From an uncultured Acetatifactor sp. (lineage in GTDB: Bacteria; Bacillota; Clostridia; Lachnospirales; Lachnospiraceae): a stretch of DNA of 64,000 bases. The stretch covers positions 1 to 64,000 of the forward strand of contig CANQJL010000003.1 of assembly GCA_947624245.1 (NCBI GenBank). The letters run 5' to 3'. Shown in pieces: positions 15,940 through 23,970 of this stretch. The translations under genes and the position numbers were made by a program. Under the pieces are notes generated by a model. That model was not told the origin of the DNA. It made no database searches and saw only the letters and a list, made by a program, of their open reading frames with translations. How positions within the stretch are numbered: position 1 is the stretch's first letter; every line of letters starts with the position of its first letter.

Positions 15940-17422
15940 TTTTCTCCTCCGTTTCGCTGTCTGTGCAGCCTCCTATTAATTTTACCTGCAAAATTCGTTT
16001 TGTATTCCCGTCTACCTTATAATATTCCCCAATCCGGTATCCTATCAGCCAAAGAACATGGTCCTCTTCCGCTAAAATCGGCATCGATTGGCGGATCTCG
16101 CGGGGTATTTTCTCCGTTATCATATACTCCTTCAGGGACTTGTGCCGGACTTCGCCGCGGCCGTCCGCAATGCTGAGAAAATCTCCTGTCCTTCTGAAAC
16201 GAAAGACCAACGATTTTTTAATTTTATCACAGTTGAACCATTTCGTATACCGATTTGTCGGAATTTTCTGTCCGCTTTTTGAAAAAAATACGGAAATCTC
16301 CGCCAAAAGACCGTTCCCCAGATCAAAGTATAGCGGCTTGGGCGTCTCCCCCGAGGGCAGCGTCACCTGACAGTACAGAGCTTCGGAGATCTTCCCGTCC
16401 GGCTCCTTTGCTCTCTCCAAAAATACTTTGTCATATCTTCTGACCGCTCTGATGCCGCAGGGCAGATCTACCCGAGGCGTTCCCTCCTTCTCGAACAGCG
16501 AGAGCACCTCTTCCACATGTACGGCACGAATATCTCTGATCCCGGGAGCCAACTCCTCCATCAGCGCCAGCAGCAGACGTTTGCGCAGAGTTATGTGCTG
16601 CTGTCCGAAGCGCCCTACATCCACCACCCGACAGGCGCGGTCTTCCGGGGAAGCTTCCACACAGTCCTGTCTTGCTCTCGCCGTCTGCAGCGCAAGATAC
16701 TCCTCCGTCTCCGACAGAATATCCGCCGTCCTGCACATGTGCGCTACGGTTCCCGCCGATATCTCCCGTTCGGCATAGGGCAGAATGTGATGTCTGATAC
16801 GGTTTCGGGTGTAGCCGTCTTCCAGATTTGTGCTGTCCGTGCGGTAAGCAAGACCTCTCTCATCCAGATAGCTCTCTATCTCATGGCGCTCCAGACAAAG
16901 CAGGGGTCTGACGATCTCCTCCCGTGTCGGAGGTATTCCGCACAGTCCCTTGATCCCGCTGCCCCGAAACAGATGGAACAGCATCGTCTCGGCACGATCG
17001 TTTCCGTTGTGCGCCACGGCGATACGGTTCGCTCCGAAGGCCTCTGCTGCCTCACGAAAAGCACTGTATCTGAGCTTTCGGCCGGCTTCCTCCAAGGACA
17101 GCTTTTCCTGCGCCGCAAGCGCCTTCACGTCCGCTTTCTTCAGATAAAAAGGAACGCCCTTCTGCCGGCACAGTTCCTCCACGAATTCGGCGTCCTCACC
17201 CGAGTCGCCGCGCAGTCCGTGATCCACATGGACCACGGCAAGCTGCAGGGGAATCTGCTCGGCATATTCCAGCAACACAAACAAGAGGCAAACAGAGTCT
17301 GCCCCTCCGGAGACACCCGCCACGATCCTGTCGCCCGGGCGTATCATGTTGTGCTCCCTGATGAAGGAAAAAACCTTTTCCTGAATCTTTTGCCGATCAT
17401 TCATATGAAAAATGTATCGCAT
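15923..17422 (-). CDS. tilS: tRNA(Ile)-lysidine synthase
   Basis: A 499-residue N-type ATP pyrophosphatase that changes C34 of the CAT-anticodon tRNA-Ile to lysidine, so that AUA is read as Ile. The PP-loop SGGADSVCLLF is at about residue 40, followed by VVHVDHGLRG, ATP-site and tRNA-binding motifs (HNGNDRAETMLFHLFRGSG), then the C-terminal TilS domain. The start at 17422 or an in-frame ATG at 17404 (MNDRQKIQ) are both possible; neither has a clear ribosome site, which suggests coupling to spoIIE just upstream (18-bp gap). It is essential in most bacteria. Confidence 0.95.
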   Translation of the reverse strand: MRYIFHMNDRQKIQEKVFSFIREHNMIRPGDRIVAGVSGGADSVCLLFVLLEYAEQIPLQLAVVHVDHGLRGDSGEDAEFVEELCRQKGVPFYLKKADVKALAAQEKLSLEEAGRKLRYSAFREAAEAFGANRIAVAHNGNDRAETMLFHLFRGSGIKGLCGIPPTREEIVRPLLCLERHEIESYLDERGLAYRTDSTNLEDGYTRNRIRHHILPYAEREISAGTVAHMCRTADILSETEEYLALQTARARQDCVEASPEDRACRVVDVGRFGQQHITLRKRLLLALMEELAPGIRDIRAVHVEEVLSLFEKEGTPRVDLPCGIRAVRRYDKVFLERAKEPDGKISEALYCQVTLPSGETPKPLYFDLGNGLLAEISVFFSKSGQKIPTNRYTKWFNCDKIKKSLVFRFRRTGDFLSIADGRGEVRHKSLKEYMITEKIPREIRQSMPILAEEDHVLWLIGYRIGEYYKVDGNTKRILQVKLIGGCTDSETEEKNVGAH

Positions 17423-17440
17423 AACCGCAAAAAAATCAAG

Positions 17441-18664
17441 TTATTCGTTCCAAATACCGATGACCGCCACCGTCATGTCGTCGCGTATTTTTCCTCCGCC
17501 GGCACAGATCGCCATACGCAGCAATTTTTCCGCAAAATCGGAAGGCTTCTGCTCCCTGATGCCGGATACCGCCCGAAGGACACCGTCCCCGTATTCCTCC
17601 TCTCCAAACGCGTCCACCACGCCGTCCGTGACCATTACCAGAAAATCTCCGCTCTGCAGCTGTCTGCAGATAGGCTGCATTTCCACCTTTTGAAAGATGC
17701 CCAGCGGAAGCGTGCCCGCCGTCAGAGCTTCCACATGATCCCCGCGTTTTAAAAAGGTGACGGCGCCGCCCGCTTTCCACAGCTGGCATGTCCCCTGATA
17801 CAGGTCTATGTCACAGAGGTCCAGCGTAGGGTGCTTTTGGTCCTCGCCCAGCGCGAACAGCGCCGTATTTACCATATTTATGGCGGTGTTGTTCTCATAC
17901 CCCGCTTCCAGCAGCTTCTCCATCAGGTCCAGCACCTGCCCGCTGTCGTTTCCCGCCTGCTCGCCGGAGCCCGTCCCGTCAGAGAGCATCACCGTCCGTC
18001 TTCCTCTTTCGGCTTCTGTCACGGCATAATTGTCCCCGGACACAGTCTCGTCCTCCTTTGTGACTCTGGAAAATCCCGTGAGCACGATATAGTTCGCGGC
18101 CTCCTCCAGCACAAAGCTCTGCGGGGTCTTCACTATCATATAGGGGCTGCCCGCGGACAACTGCAGTTGTCTGCCCAACAGTACCGAAATCATATCCGCG
18201 GCGTCCTCTGCCGGTATTCCGAAGTCCCTGTCCGCACTCATGGTCAGCACCACCGTTTCCCGTCCGTTATCCTGCGGCACGTAACAGGGATCTGCCGCCG
18301 CAATGCCCTCCTCGCGCATAGCCTGGATCAGCATTTTCCTTTTGCGCTCCTCCATAGGTCTGTAGCACATGACCTCACATGCAATGTCCGTCATGATCTT
18401 CGCCATTTCCTTCAAATGTCCCTTGATGATTTGACGGTTCTCCCACAGTCTCCTTTCCGCCAGCACCGACTGCCTGTCCTCATCGTCCGCACGGAATTCC
18501 CCGTCATAGCTTCGCGCCAGCTCGTAAAAGGTATCCGCATAATTCAAGAGCTTTCTCCGACACAGATCCGAAATCTGCGCCGTCCGCATCTCCCGATTTT
18601 CTTCCCGCCGGTTCTCCCGCCGCCTGCCTCTGCTCAGTCCCGCTATCACTTGTTCTGCCAGCAT
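17441..18664 (-). CDS. spoIIE: SpoIIE-type PP2C phosphatase lacking the membrane domain
   Basis: A 407-residue protein matching the cytoplasmic part of SpoIIE, the PP2C phosphatase that dephosphorylates SpoIIAA to activate sigma-F in the forespore. The phosphatase domain covers about residues 200-405, with metal-binding motifs SGDNY, LSDGTGSGEQA, LPLGIF, MVTDGVVDAF and DDMTVAVIGI. The N-terminal 200 residues are helical and charged, like the central SpoIIE region. Bacillus SpoIIE has about 830 residues with ten membrane helices first; none are found here, and no upstream frame encodes them. The position between divIC and tilS is the classical spoIIE locus, so this looks like the true orthologue in a soluble form rather than a paralogue. 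Confidence 0.85.
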   Translation of the reverse strand: MLAEQVIAGLSRGRRRENRREENREMRTAQISDLCRRKLLNYADTFYELARSYDGEFRADDEDRQSVLAERRLWENRQIIKGHLKEMAKIMTDIACEVMCYRPMEERKRKMLIQAMREEGIAAADPCYVPQDNGRETVVLTMSADRDFGIPAEDAADMISVLLGRQLQLSAGSPYMIVKTPQSFVLEEAANYIVLTGFSRVTKEDETVSGDNYAVTEAERGRRTVMLSDGTGSGEQAGNDSGQVLDLMEKLLEAGYENNTAINMVNTALFALGEDQKHPTLDLCDIDLYQGTCQLWKAGGAVTFLKRGDHVEALTAGTLPLGIFQKVEMQPICRQLQSGDFLVMVTDGVVDAFGEEEYGDGVLRAVSGIREQKPSDFAEKLLRMAICAGGGKIRDDMTVAVIGIWNE

Positions 18665-18769
18665 TCTTCTACCACACCTTTCCTGTTCAATATGTCAGAC
18701 TAAGATTATAGAAGTCCGCACGGACTTTTTTTGTCAAAACCGGGAAAGGAACCCTTAAAGTTTTGCGAC

Positions 18770-18801
18770 AAAAAAAGCAGGAGCCTTCCGCTCCCGCTTC
18801 T
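18770..18801 (-). terminator. Terminator after divIC
   Basis: On the minus strand GAAGCGGGAGC pairs with GCTCCTGCTTT and is followed by TTTTTTT. It lies just after the divIC stop, so spoIIE-tilS-hpt-ftsH may be expressed partly from its own promoter. Confidence 0.75.
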
Positions 18802-18819
18802 TAATATCCTGAACCTCTC

Positions 18820-19134
18820 TTAATCCTCTTCCTTAAACATGATCTCGCCCTCATAGACCAGACCGAGCTTCTCCCGCGCCACACGCTCTATGTATCCCTT
18901 CGTCTGGACCTCCTTGGAAAATGCCTCGATATCCTCGGCGCGTTCCTTTTCGGCAGCGATCTGCTCGTCAAGAAGCAGTTCTTCCTGAACCTTGGCATCG
19001 GTCTTGCGTCCCAGATCCACACTTTTCACTGCGACCACGATCATGATCATCACGACCACAAGGGATACCAGAAACATACTGAACCGATTCTGATGTCTTC
19101 GGCGATATGCAACTTTATGCCTTGTCCTTGCCAT
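18820..19134 (-). CDS. divIC: Septum formation initiator DivIC/FtsB family
   Basis: A 104-residue bitopic membrane protein of the cell-division complex. A basic N-terminus (ARTRHKVAYRRRHQNR) is followed by one membrane helix (about 20-40) and an external coiled coil (about 48-80, rich in Glu, Lys and Leu), ending with the family motif YIERVAREKLGLVYEGE. It should pair with FtsL and DivIB at the septum. Position next to yabQ and before spoIIE matches the Bacillus order. Confidence 0.92.
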   Translation of the reverse strand: MARTRHKVAYRRRHQNRFSMFLVSLVVVMIMIVVAVKSVDLGRKTDAKVQEELLLDEQIAAEKERAEDIEAFSKEVQTKGYIERVAREKLGLVYEGEIMFKEED

Positions 19135-19156
19135 AAGCTCTCCTTTCCCGAAAACC

Positions 19157-19642
19157 TTACACCCTTAAGGCTATTTTAAGCATTTTAAAAAAATACGTCA
19201 ATCTATTTTTCAGCCGTCGTTTTATTTTTCTCAACAGTCTTCCCGTGCTCCGGCCCGTCCTGCCTGCAGCCGCACGCGCCCTTTTACAGACGAACCGAAA
19301 CGGTCTGCACAGAAATCCGATTACCTTGCCGCATATCTTCAGGAGCCGCTTTAGGGCCAGAGAAGTGTATTTCACAAACGGCGGACTGATCAGCTTCTTG
19401 TACAGAAGCATTCCCGCCAGCGCCCCCAGCACGGCGAACCACCGCAGAGTGCCGTCGCTCTCATGGTACATCAGCAGAAAGACTTCTCCGCCACAGTAGA
19501 TCCAGAATCCCAGGTCCTCTGCGGAGACAAAAAAGCCGTTGTGGGGGACCACTCTTCTGAAAATGCGCAGCAGATCATATATAAAAGTAATAAAAATGCC
19601 CATTAACAGGGCATGGAAGAGGAATTCGTTTTCATTTGTCAT
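19157..19642 (-). CDS. yabQ: Spore cortex biosynthesis protein YabQ
   Basis: A 161-residue membrane protein. Three to four hydrophobic segments fill residues 8-100 (ALLMGIFITFIYDLLRIF, LGFWIYCGGEVFLLMY, FAVLGALAGMLLYKKL), followed by a long basic tail (about 115-161, many Arg and Lys). The YabQ family sits in the forespore membrane and is needed for cortex formation in Bacillus. The neighbours yabP (6 bp upstream) and divIC (23 bp downstream) are the standard context. Confidence 0.9.
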   Translation of the reverse strand: MTNENEFLFHALLMGIFITFIYDLLRIFRRVVPHNGFFVSAEDLGFWIYCGGEVFLLMYHESDGTLRWFAVLGALAGMLLYKKLISPPFVKYTSLALKRLLKICGKVIGFLCRPFRFVCKRARAAAGRTGRSTGRLLRKIKRRLKNRLTYFFKMLKIALRV

Positions 19643-19647
19643 AGGCC

Positions 19648-19935
19648 TTACCTGAACAGCTTGCTCAGCAGGGACTCATTCTTACGACCGTTTTCGGATA
19701 CATCGGAGTATGTAAAACTGTCGATCTTGCCGTCCACATCTACCTCGCCCTTATCCAGTGTCAGCCTGTTCACATGCAGATCGTCCCCTTTGATCATCAG
19801 CATTCCCTGCTCCGTCTCCAGCAGAATCTCATGCTCGTCAAAGGACAGAACATCGTTGACGCCGTTGATGGCGCAGCTTTTTCGGTTGGTCATCGTCACC
19901 TTATGCATGCGTGTGCTGCTGTTTAAATCTTCCAT
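19648..19935 (-). CDS. yabP: Sporulation protein YabP
   Basis: A 95-residue YabP/YqfC-family protein. The core consists of short beta strands (HKVTMTNRKSCAINGVNDV, LLETEQGMLMIKGDDL, RLTLDKGEVDVDGKID), which is the whole family domain. It is required with YabQ for spore cortex assembly in Bacillus and is made in the mother cell under sigma-E there. An AGGAGGGG ribosome site precedes the start. The C-terminal tail (about 75-95) is divergent. Confidence 0.92.
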   Translation of the reverse strand: MEDLNSSTRMHKVTMTNRKSCAINGVNDVLSFDEHEILLETEQGMLMIKGDDLHVNRLTLDKGEVDVDGKIDSFTYSDVSENGRKNESLLSKLFR

Positions 19936-20029
19936 AGGCCCCTCCTGTCCGGAAAGCCGTACAGACCGGCTTCCTACCAGTACAGTATATGTGGGCCTGC
20001 GGCTGTTCAGAACACGATTCCCGAAAAGT

Positions 20030-20269
20030 CTACAGATATCGGAAAAGCTCTGCTGCCTCCTCCTTTTTTACCGTCTCCTGCACATTCAGCACTTCTACCC
20101 TTACTTCCTTATTGCCGAAGGAAATCGTAATGATGTCTCCCTCTTTGACATTGGCAGACGCCTTGGCCGGCTTATCGTTGATCGTTACCCTGCCGTTGTC
20201 ACAGGCCTCGTTCGCAACGCTGCGGCGCTTGATCAGGCGCGATACCTTTAAATATTTGTCAAGTCTCAT
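20030..20269 (-). CDS. rqcP: S4-domain RNA-binding protein RqcP (YabO)
   Basis: A 79-residue protein that is almost entirely an S4 RNA-binding domain (MRLDKYLKVSRLIKRRSVANE, VTINDKPAKASANVKEGD). RqcP binds stalled 50S subunits with RqcH and supports alanine tailing in ribosome-associated quality control in Bacillus. The position between hup and yabP matches yabO. A weak GGGG ribosome site precedes the start. Confidence 0.92.
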   Translation of the reverse strand: MRLDKYLKVSRLIKRRSVANEACDNGRVTINDKPAKASANVKEGDIITISFGNKEVRVEVLNVQETVKKEEAAELFRYL

Positions 20270-20304
20270 ATCTTTTACCCCGTCAACGAAATATCCGCGG
20301 AAAT

Positions 20305-20333
20305 GAAAACGGAGAACCCTTACAGGTCCTCCG
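20305..20333 (-). terminator. Intrinsic terminator of the HU gene
   Basis: On the minus strand CGGAGGACC and GGTTCTCCG form an imperfect stem with a short loop, followed by TTTTCATTT. It lies 15 bp after the hup stop, so HU can be made at high level without driving the whole sporulation operon. Confidence 0.75.
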
Positions 20334-20347
20334 CATCAATCGTCAAC

Positions 20348-20626
20348 TTATTTCTTGTTCAGTGCATCCTTGAATGCCTTGCCTGCCTTGAACTTAGGAG
20401 CCTTGGATGCAGGAATCTTGATGGGCTTCTTCGTAGCGGGATTTCTTCCCTCTCTTGCTGCTCTCATAGATACCTCGAAGGTACCAAAGCCAACTAACTG
20501 AACCTTGCCGCCCTTCTTCAGCTCGCCTGAAACAACGTCCGTGAAAGCCTTCAGAACTTTCTCTGCGTCCTTCTTGGAAACACCGGCCTGGTCAGCCATA
20601 GCTGCAACTAATTCTGTTTTGTTCAT
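20348..20626 (-). CDS. hup: Nucleoid protein HU
   Basis: A 92-residue histone-like DNA-bending protein. It has the complete family pattern: helical MNKTELVAAMADQAGVSKKDA, GGKVQLVGFGTFEV, the DNA arm REGRNPATKKPIKIPASKAP and the C-terminal helix. The start at 20626 is set by a GAGGAGG site; a longer frame to 20686 has no support. It has its own strong promoter (20696-20724) and its own terminator. Confidence 0.96.
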   Translation of the reverse strand: MNKTELVAAMADQAGVSKKDAEKVLKAFTDVVSGELKKGGKVQLVGFGTFEVSMRAAREGRNPATKKPIKIPASKAPKFKAGKAFKDALNKK

Positions 20627-20695
20627 ATTGAACTCCTCCTCTAATGGGTTTCGTTTCTGTATTTTTAGAAGCTTCTTATGAAACATCTATATAAA

Positions 20696-20724
20696 TATAT
20701 AAAGGTTTTTGTCCTGTTTGTCAA
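20696..20724 (-). promoter_or_regulatory. Strong promoter of hup
   Basis: On the minus strand TTGACA (20719-20724) and TATATA (20696-20701) are separated by 17 bp. The start codon lies about 70 bp downstream behind a GAGGAGG site. The match fits the high expression expected of HU. Confidence 0.8.
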
Positions 20725-20760
20725 GGCTTTTTCCTTAGATTTACGGCTTTTTGAAAAAAA

Positions 20761-21465
20761 CTATTCATATTTCTCGATGAGCTCCTCTATTTTATCGCAT
20801 AAAATCTGCTCCTGAGACAGCTTGCACAGCCTTGCAATATTGGAAACGGCCATCAGCAATTCCCCCATAGGCGCGGTAAGACGCTCCTCTCCGGCCGCCT
20901 CTCCCAGACTCTCGATCTCTCCTGTTGCCGCTCTTACCTTTTCCGCCGCGTCCGCAAGCGTTCCCTGACTTTCATACAGCTTGTCCGCTTTTTTCAGGAC
21001 CTTTGCCGCCCTTGTCAGGGCCGGAAGCTCCGGAGGGATCTCCCGCAGGGGCGTCTGCGCATAAGCCTTGCCCTCTTTTTCCTGCTTTTTGATCTCGTCC
21101 CAGTTCTTCAGGACCTGAGCGGAGGTATCCGCCTGTACGTCGCCGAACACATGCGGATGGCGGCGCACCATTTTTGCCGCCACCTCGTTCACCACGTCCT
21201 CCATGGTGAACAGCCCTTCCTCCTGTGCGATGCAGGCATGCATCACCACCTGGAGCAGCACATCTCCCAGCTCTTCCCGCAGATTCTCCCAATTTCCCGT
21301 GGTCTCATAGATGCGGATAGCCGCCAGCACCTCCGCGGCCTCCTCCGTCATACAGGGCCTCAGGCTCCTATGGGTCTGCTCTCTGTCCCAAGGGCAGCCG
21401 TTCTCGCTGCGCAAAGTCTTAATGATCTCCAAAAAGTCTTCGTAAGTGTATCTCTTTTCTTCCAT
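20761..21465 (-). CDS. mazG: Nucleoside triphosphate pyrophosphohydrolase MazG
   Basis: A 234-residue MazG protein, which converts NTPs or dNTPs to monophosphates and is thought to clean the nucleotide pool. The first MazG domain has the metal motif EELGDVLLQVVMH and the signature CPWDREQTH; the second half is shortened (E. coli MazG has about 263 residues). A GTG six bases upstream (21471) could also start it; AAGGA lies four bases before the GTG and ten before the ATG. It is placed just before hup, as in many Clostridia. Confidence 0.92.
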   Translation of the reverse strand: MEEKRYTYEDFLEIIKTLRSENGCPWDREQTHRSLRPCMTEEAAEVLAAIRIYETTGNWENLREELGDVLLQVVMHACIAQEEGLFTMEDVVNEVAAKMVRRHPHVFGDVQADTSAQVLKNWDEIKKQEKEGKAYAQTPLREIPPELPALTRAAKVLKKADKLYESQGTLADAAEKVRAATGEIESLGEAAGEERLTAPMGELLMAVSNIARLCKLSQEQILCDKIEELIEKYE

Positions 21466-21499
21466 AATCACATCGTCCTTTATAATACGGTCCTCGCCG

Positions 21500-22855
21500 T
21501 CAGTTGATCTGCTCCAATATATTGTCCCACAGATCCGTCACATTGTCGTCCGCGCCTTTTTCCGTCAGCTCCGCAAAGGAGTAGGAGATATCCTTTTCCT
21601 CGCTGTCCACCTCCACGGTGTAGCTCCTTGTGGTGTATCCGGTCTTGCGCAGCGTGATCACATGGGTCCCCGCCGTCTTCTGGAAATCGCAGGGAGAAAC
21701 CCCCTTGTAATTGCCGTCAAAATAGACCTCCACGCCCTCGGGGCCGTCCACGTAAATCTTGTAGTAATCCGTGGTGGTCTGTTCCGTGTCGGGTTCCTCG
21801 GTGGGCTCCGGCGACGTTCCCGCCTCATTGGGATCCAGAACGACATTGATGCCTACGGATTCCTGCCCTACGCGGATATACTGCGTGACGGACTGGTAGC
21901 CGTCTGCTCTGGCGATCAGCTGGTGCAGTCCGTACTCCAGAGAAACGGGACCTGACGGATCCACCAAAGAGCCGTCGATATACAGCTCCGCGGAGGAGGG
22001 GTCCAAAGAGAACAGCACCATGCCGTACACGGGCTCCGGAATCTCCAGATCGCCGATATCCAGCACCGTCTCCTCGTTGCGGTTGATGACCACCTGCTTG
22101 ATTCCGCCGCCGCCGCGATGACTGATGTTCACATCATAGCTGCCCTCGGGCACCAGCACCAGCATGTCCTCCGTAATGCGCCTGATCTGCGTCTGTCCTA
22201 TCTCGATCCAACCGCCCACGAAATTCTCGTCATTTGTCAGCCGCAGATACCCGTGTCCCTTCTCCACGCGGACCGTCAGAATCTGATTGTCGATTCCCTG
22301 AAAGCTCAGCACATCAGAGGCGTTGAGATCCATTCTCTCGATCAGTCCGCTGTCCGAAACATACTGCGTATTGGAGGTGAGCTTATATGTTTTGGAGCCG
22401 ATGGTCACCTCTCCCCGCACCGTGTCCATGTCATAGCGCTCCACATCCGTATAGGACCATGCCTGAGAGGAAAGCTGCATGGTGGTCAAGTGCTTCTTGG
22501 CTTTTAAGAAGGTGATGTCCACAACATCTCCCAGCCGGATCTGATCCATGGACAGACTCTCGCCGTATTTGTCGTACAGTCTTGTGGTGCCGTCCACGGC
22601 AAGCGTGTATTTCCTGCCAAGCTCCAGATTCCAGAAAGTGACGGAGCTTGAGGCGGCGTTCTTTTCCACCAGAATCGCTGTGTCCGCAGAATCATAGCTG
22701 TCCGGACCCGTCACCACAAATCCCGTATCTATCCTTGTGGGAGTGGGAGACGGCGTATCCTGTCCGGACTGCGAACAGGCGGTCATCGCCAGGGCCAGCA
22801 GAAGGGCGGTCGCTGCGGCGGCTCTTTTTTTGTACTTTGCTTTCTTGTGTATCAT
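21500..22855 (-). CDS. PEGA-domain surface lipoprotein
   Basis: A 451-residue predicted lipoprotein. The start at 22855 has AAGGAG six bases upstream; an earlier ATG lacks support. A basic N-terminus (HKKAKYKKR) and hydrophobic segment end in a lipobox at MTAC. The middle (about 50-230) is beta-rich and unassigned. Two PEGA repeats follow: about 260-320 (VLFSLDPSSAELYIDG) and about 365-430 (VDGPEGVEVYFDGNYKG), small immunoglobulin-like beta modules found on cell surfaces. The function is unknown, probably envelope-related. It overlaps no neighbour but sits 10 bp after the CotS-like gene, so the two are probably co-transcribed. Confidence 0.75.
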   Translation of the reverse strand: MIHKKAKYKKRAAAATALLLALAMTACSQSGQDTPSPTPTRIDTGFVVTGPDSYDSADTAILVEKNAASSSVTFWNLELGRKYTLAVDGTTRLYDKYGESLSMDQIRLGDVVDITFLKAKKHLTTMQLSSQAWSYTDVERYDMDTVRGEVTIGSKTYKLTSNTQYVSDSGLIERMDLNASDVLSFQGIDNQILTVRVEKGHGYLRLTNDENFVGGWIEIGQTQIRRITEDMLVLVPEGSYDVNISHRGGGGIKQVVINRNEETVLDIGDLEIPEPVYGMVLFSLDPSSAELYIDGSLVDPSGPVSLEYGLHQLIARADGYQSVTQYIRVGQESVGINVVLDPNEAGTSPEPTEEPDTEQTTTDYYKIYVDGPEGVEVYFDGNYKGVSPCDFQKTAGTHVITLRKTGYTTRSYTVEVDSEEKDISYSFAELTEKGADDNVTDLWDNILEQIN

Positions 22856-22865
22856 TCCATGCTCC

Positions 22866-23885
22866 TTATTCCTTCGCTCTCCGCATACGGCTGACATTGC
22901 GGAAAACCTCGTCCAGAAAACGCTGTTTCTCCTTTTCCTGTGTGATCAGTTTTTCCAGTTTTTCCTGATTTCTTCCCGGGATCCACGCCTTTCCGGAATT
23001 GTAGTAGAAATTAGCTATCTTCCAGAATTTCTCGGGATAGGCAAGCCTGTAATACAGGTCGATGGTGCTCCTCGCCGACAGCGGGCTCTCCTTTTCATAT
23101 GCCTCCAGCAGCTCCAGGCCCAGCGCCACGGACCAATTTCCCTTCTCCAAAAGCTTTCTCAACAGCAGATACAGGTCTCTGACGGGATCGTCGGGCAGAC
23201 ATTTTTCAAAATTCACAAGGAACCACCCGCCGTTCTCCTTCAAAATATTGTGATACTGATAATCCCCGTGGCAGAAATCGACCGTATCCTCCTTGGCGCC
23301 GCTCTCCTTCTCCCTCAGAGAATCGCTGTACTCTCTCCATTCCTCCGTCACCGCAAGCGCCTGCTCCAGAAAATAGTCGAAGGAGTTTAACAGGCTGATC
23401 TCGAACCATGTCTTTTGGCCCTTCTGCTTCAGATACTTTTTTACCCGTCTGAGCTCCCTGTTATGCTTTTCATATTCCTTCTCGGGAGAAAAGACCGCCG
23501 GCAGGCCCGGCGTATCTGCGGGAAGCCGCATACATTTGTGAAGCCTGGCAAGAAGCTCTACCGCCGAACAGCATTCGCCGCGGTCATAGATATTGCACTC
23601 CCGCCCCTCCGACCAGGTCTTCAGCATATATTCCGTGCCGTCCGTATCCTGTACGCTCAGCGCGCCCTCTTTGGTGGGAATGATGCTCTCGGCCCGTATC
23701 AGTCCCGCCTCCGCGATCTTTCGCAGCAGCAGGTCCTGCACCGCTATTTTGTCACTGCTCCCGTTATATTCCTTCAGAATAAGACAGCCTCTGTCGGTGT
23801 CGCACACGATAGCGCCTCTGCCTTTTCTGGTCTTTAACACTTCGATATCATACTGCTCCAGCAACTCCACTGCCCTGTCATTCAC
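22866..23885 (-). CDS. CotS-like spore coat kinase-fold protein
   Basis: A 339-residue protein of the aminoglycoside-phosphotransferase/CotS family, with a protein-kinase-like fold. The catalytic loop is visible as FCHGDYQYHNIL (Brenner-type HGD...N) and the metal-binding Asp of the usual DFD site is replaced: the corresponding position reads LVNFEKC. N-lobe strands (IVCDTDRGCLILKEYNG) include a plausible ATP-site Lys. CotS proteins are inner spore-coat components in Bacillus. The GTG at 23885 is chosen as start because AGGAGGG precedes it by eight bases. The likely loss of the second metal ligand suggests it may be a pseudo-kinase; this needs alignment. Confidence 0.75.
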   Translation of the reverse strand: MNDRAVELLEQYDIEVLKTRKGRGAIVCDTDRGCLILKEYNGSSDKIAVQDLLLRKIAEAGLIRAESIIPTKEGALSVQDTDGTEYMLKTWSEGRECNIYDRGECCSAVELLARLHKCMRLPADTPGLPAVFSPEKEYEKHNRELRRVKKYLKQKGQKTWFEISLLNSFDYFLEQALAVTEEWREYSDSLREKESGAKEDTVDFCHGDYQYHNILKENGGWFLVNFEKCLPDDPVRDLYLLLRKLLEKGNWSVALGLELLEAYEKESPLSARSTIDLYYRLAYPEKFWKIANFYYNSGKAWIPGRNQEKLEKLITQEKEKQRFLDEVFRNVSRMRRAKE

Positions 23886-23970
23886 TTCCGGCCCCTCCTG
23901 ATAGTCTGACGTCACCGAGGCGCACAGCCCGGTTCATAACCTATCTTATGAGGAGAATTTTGAAAGTATG

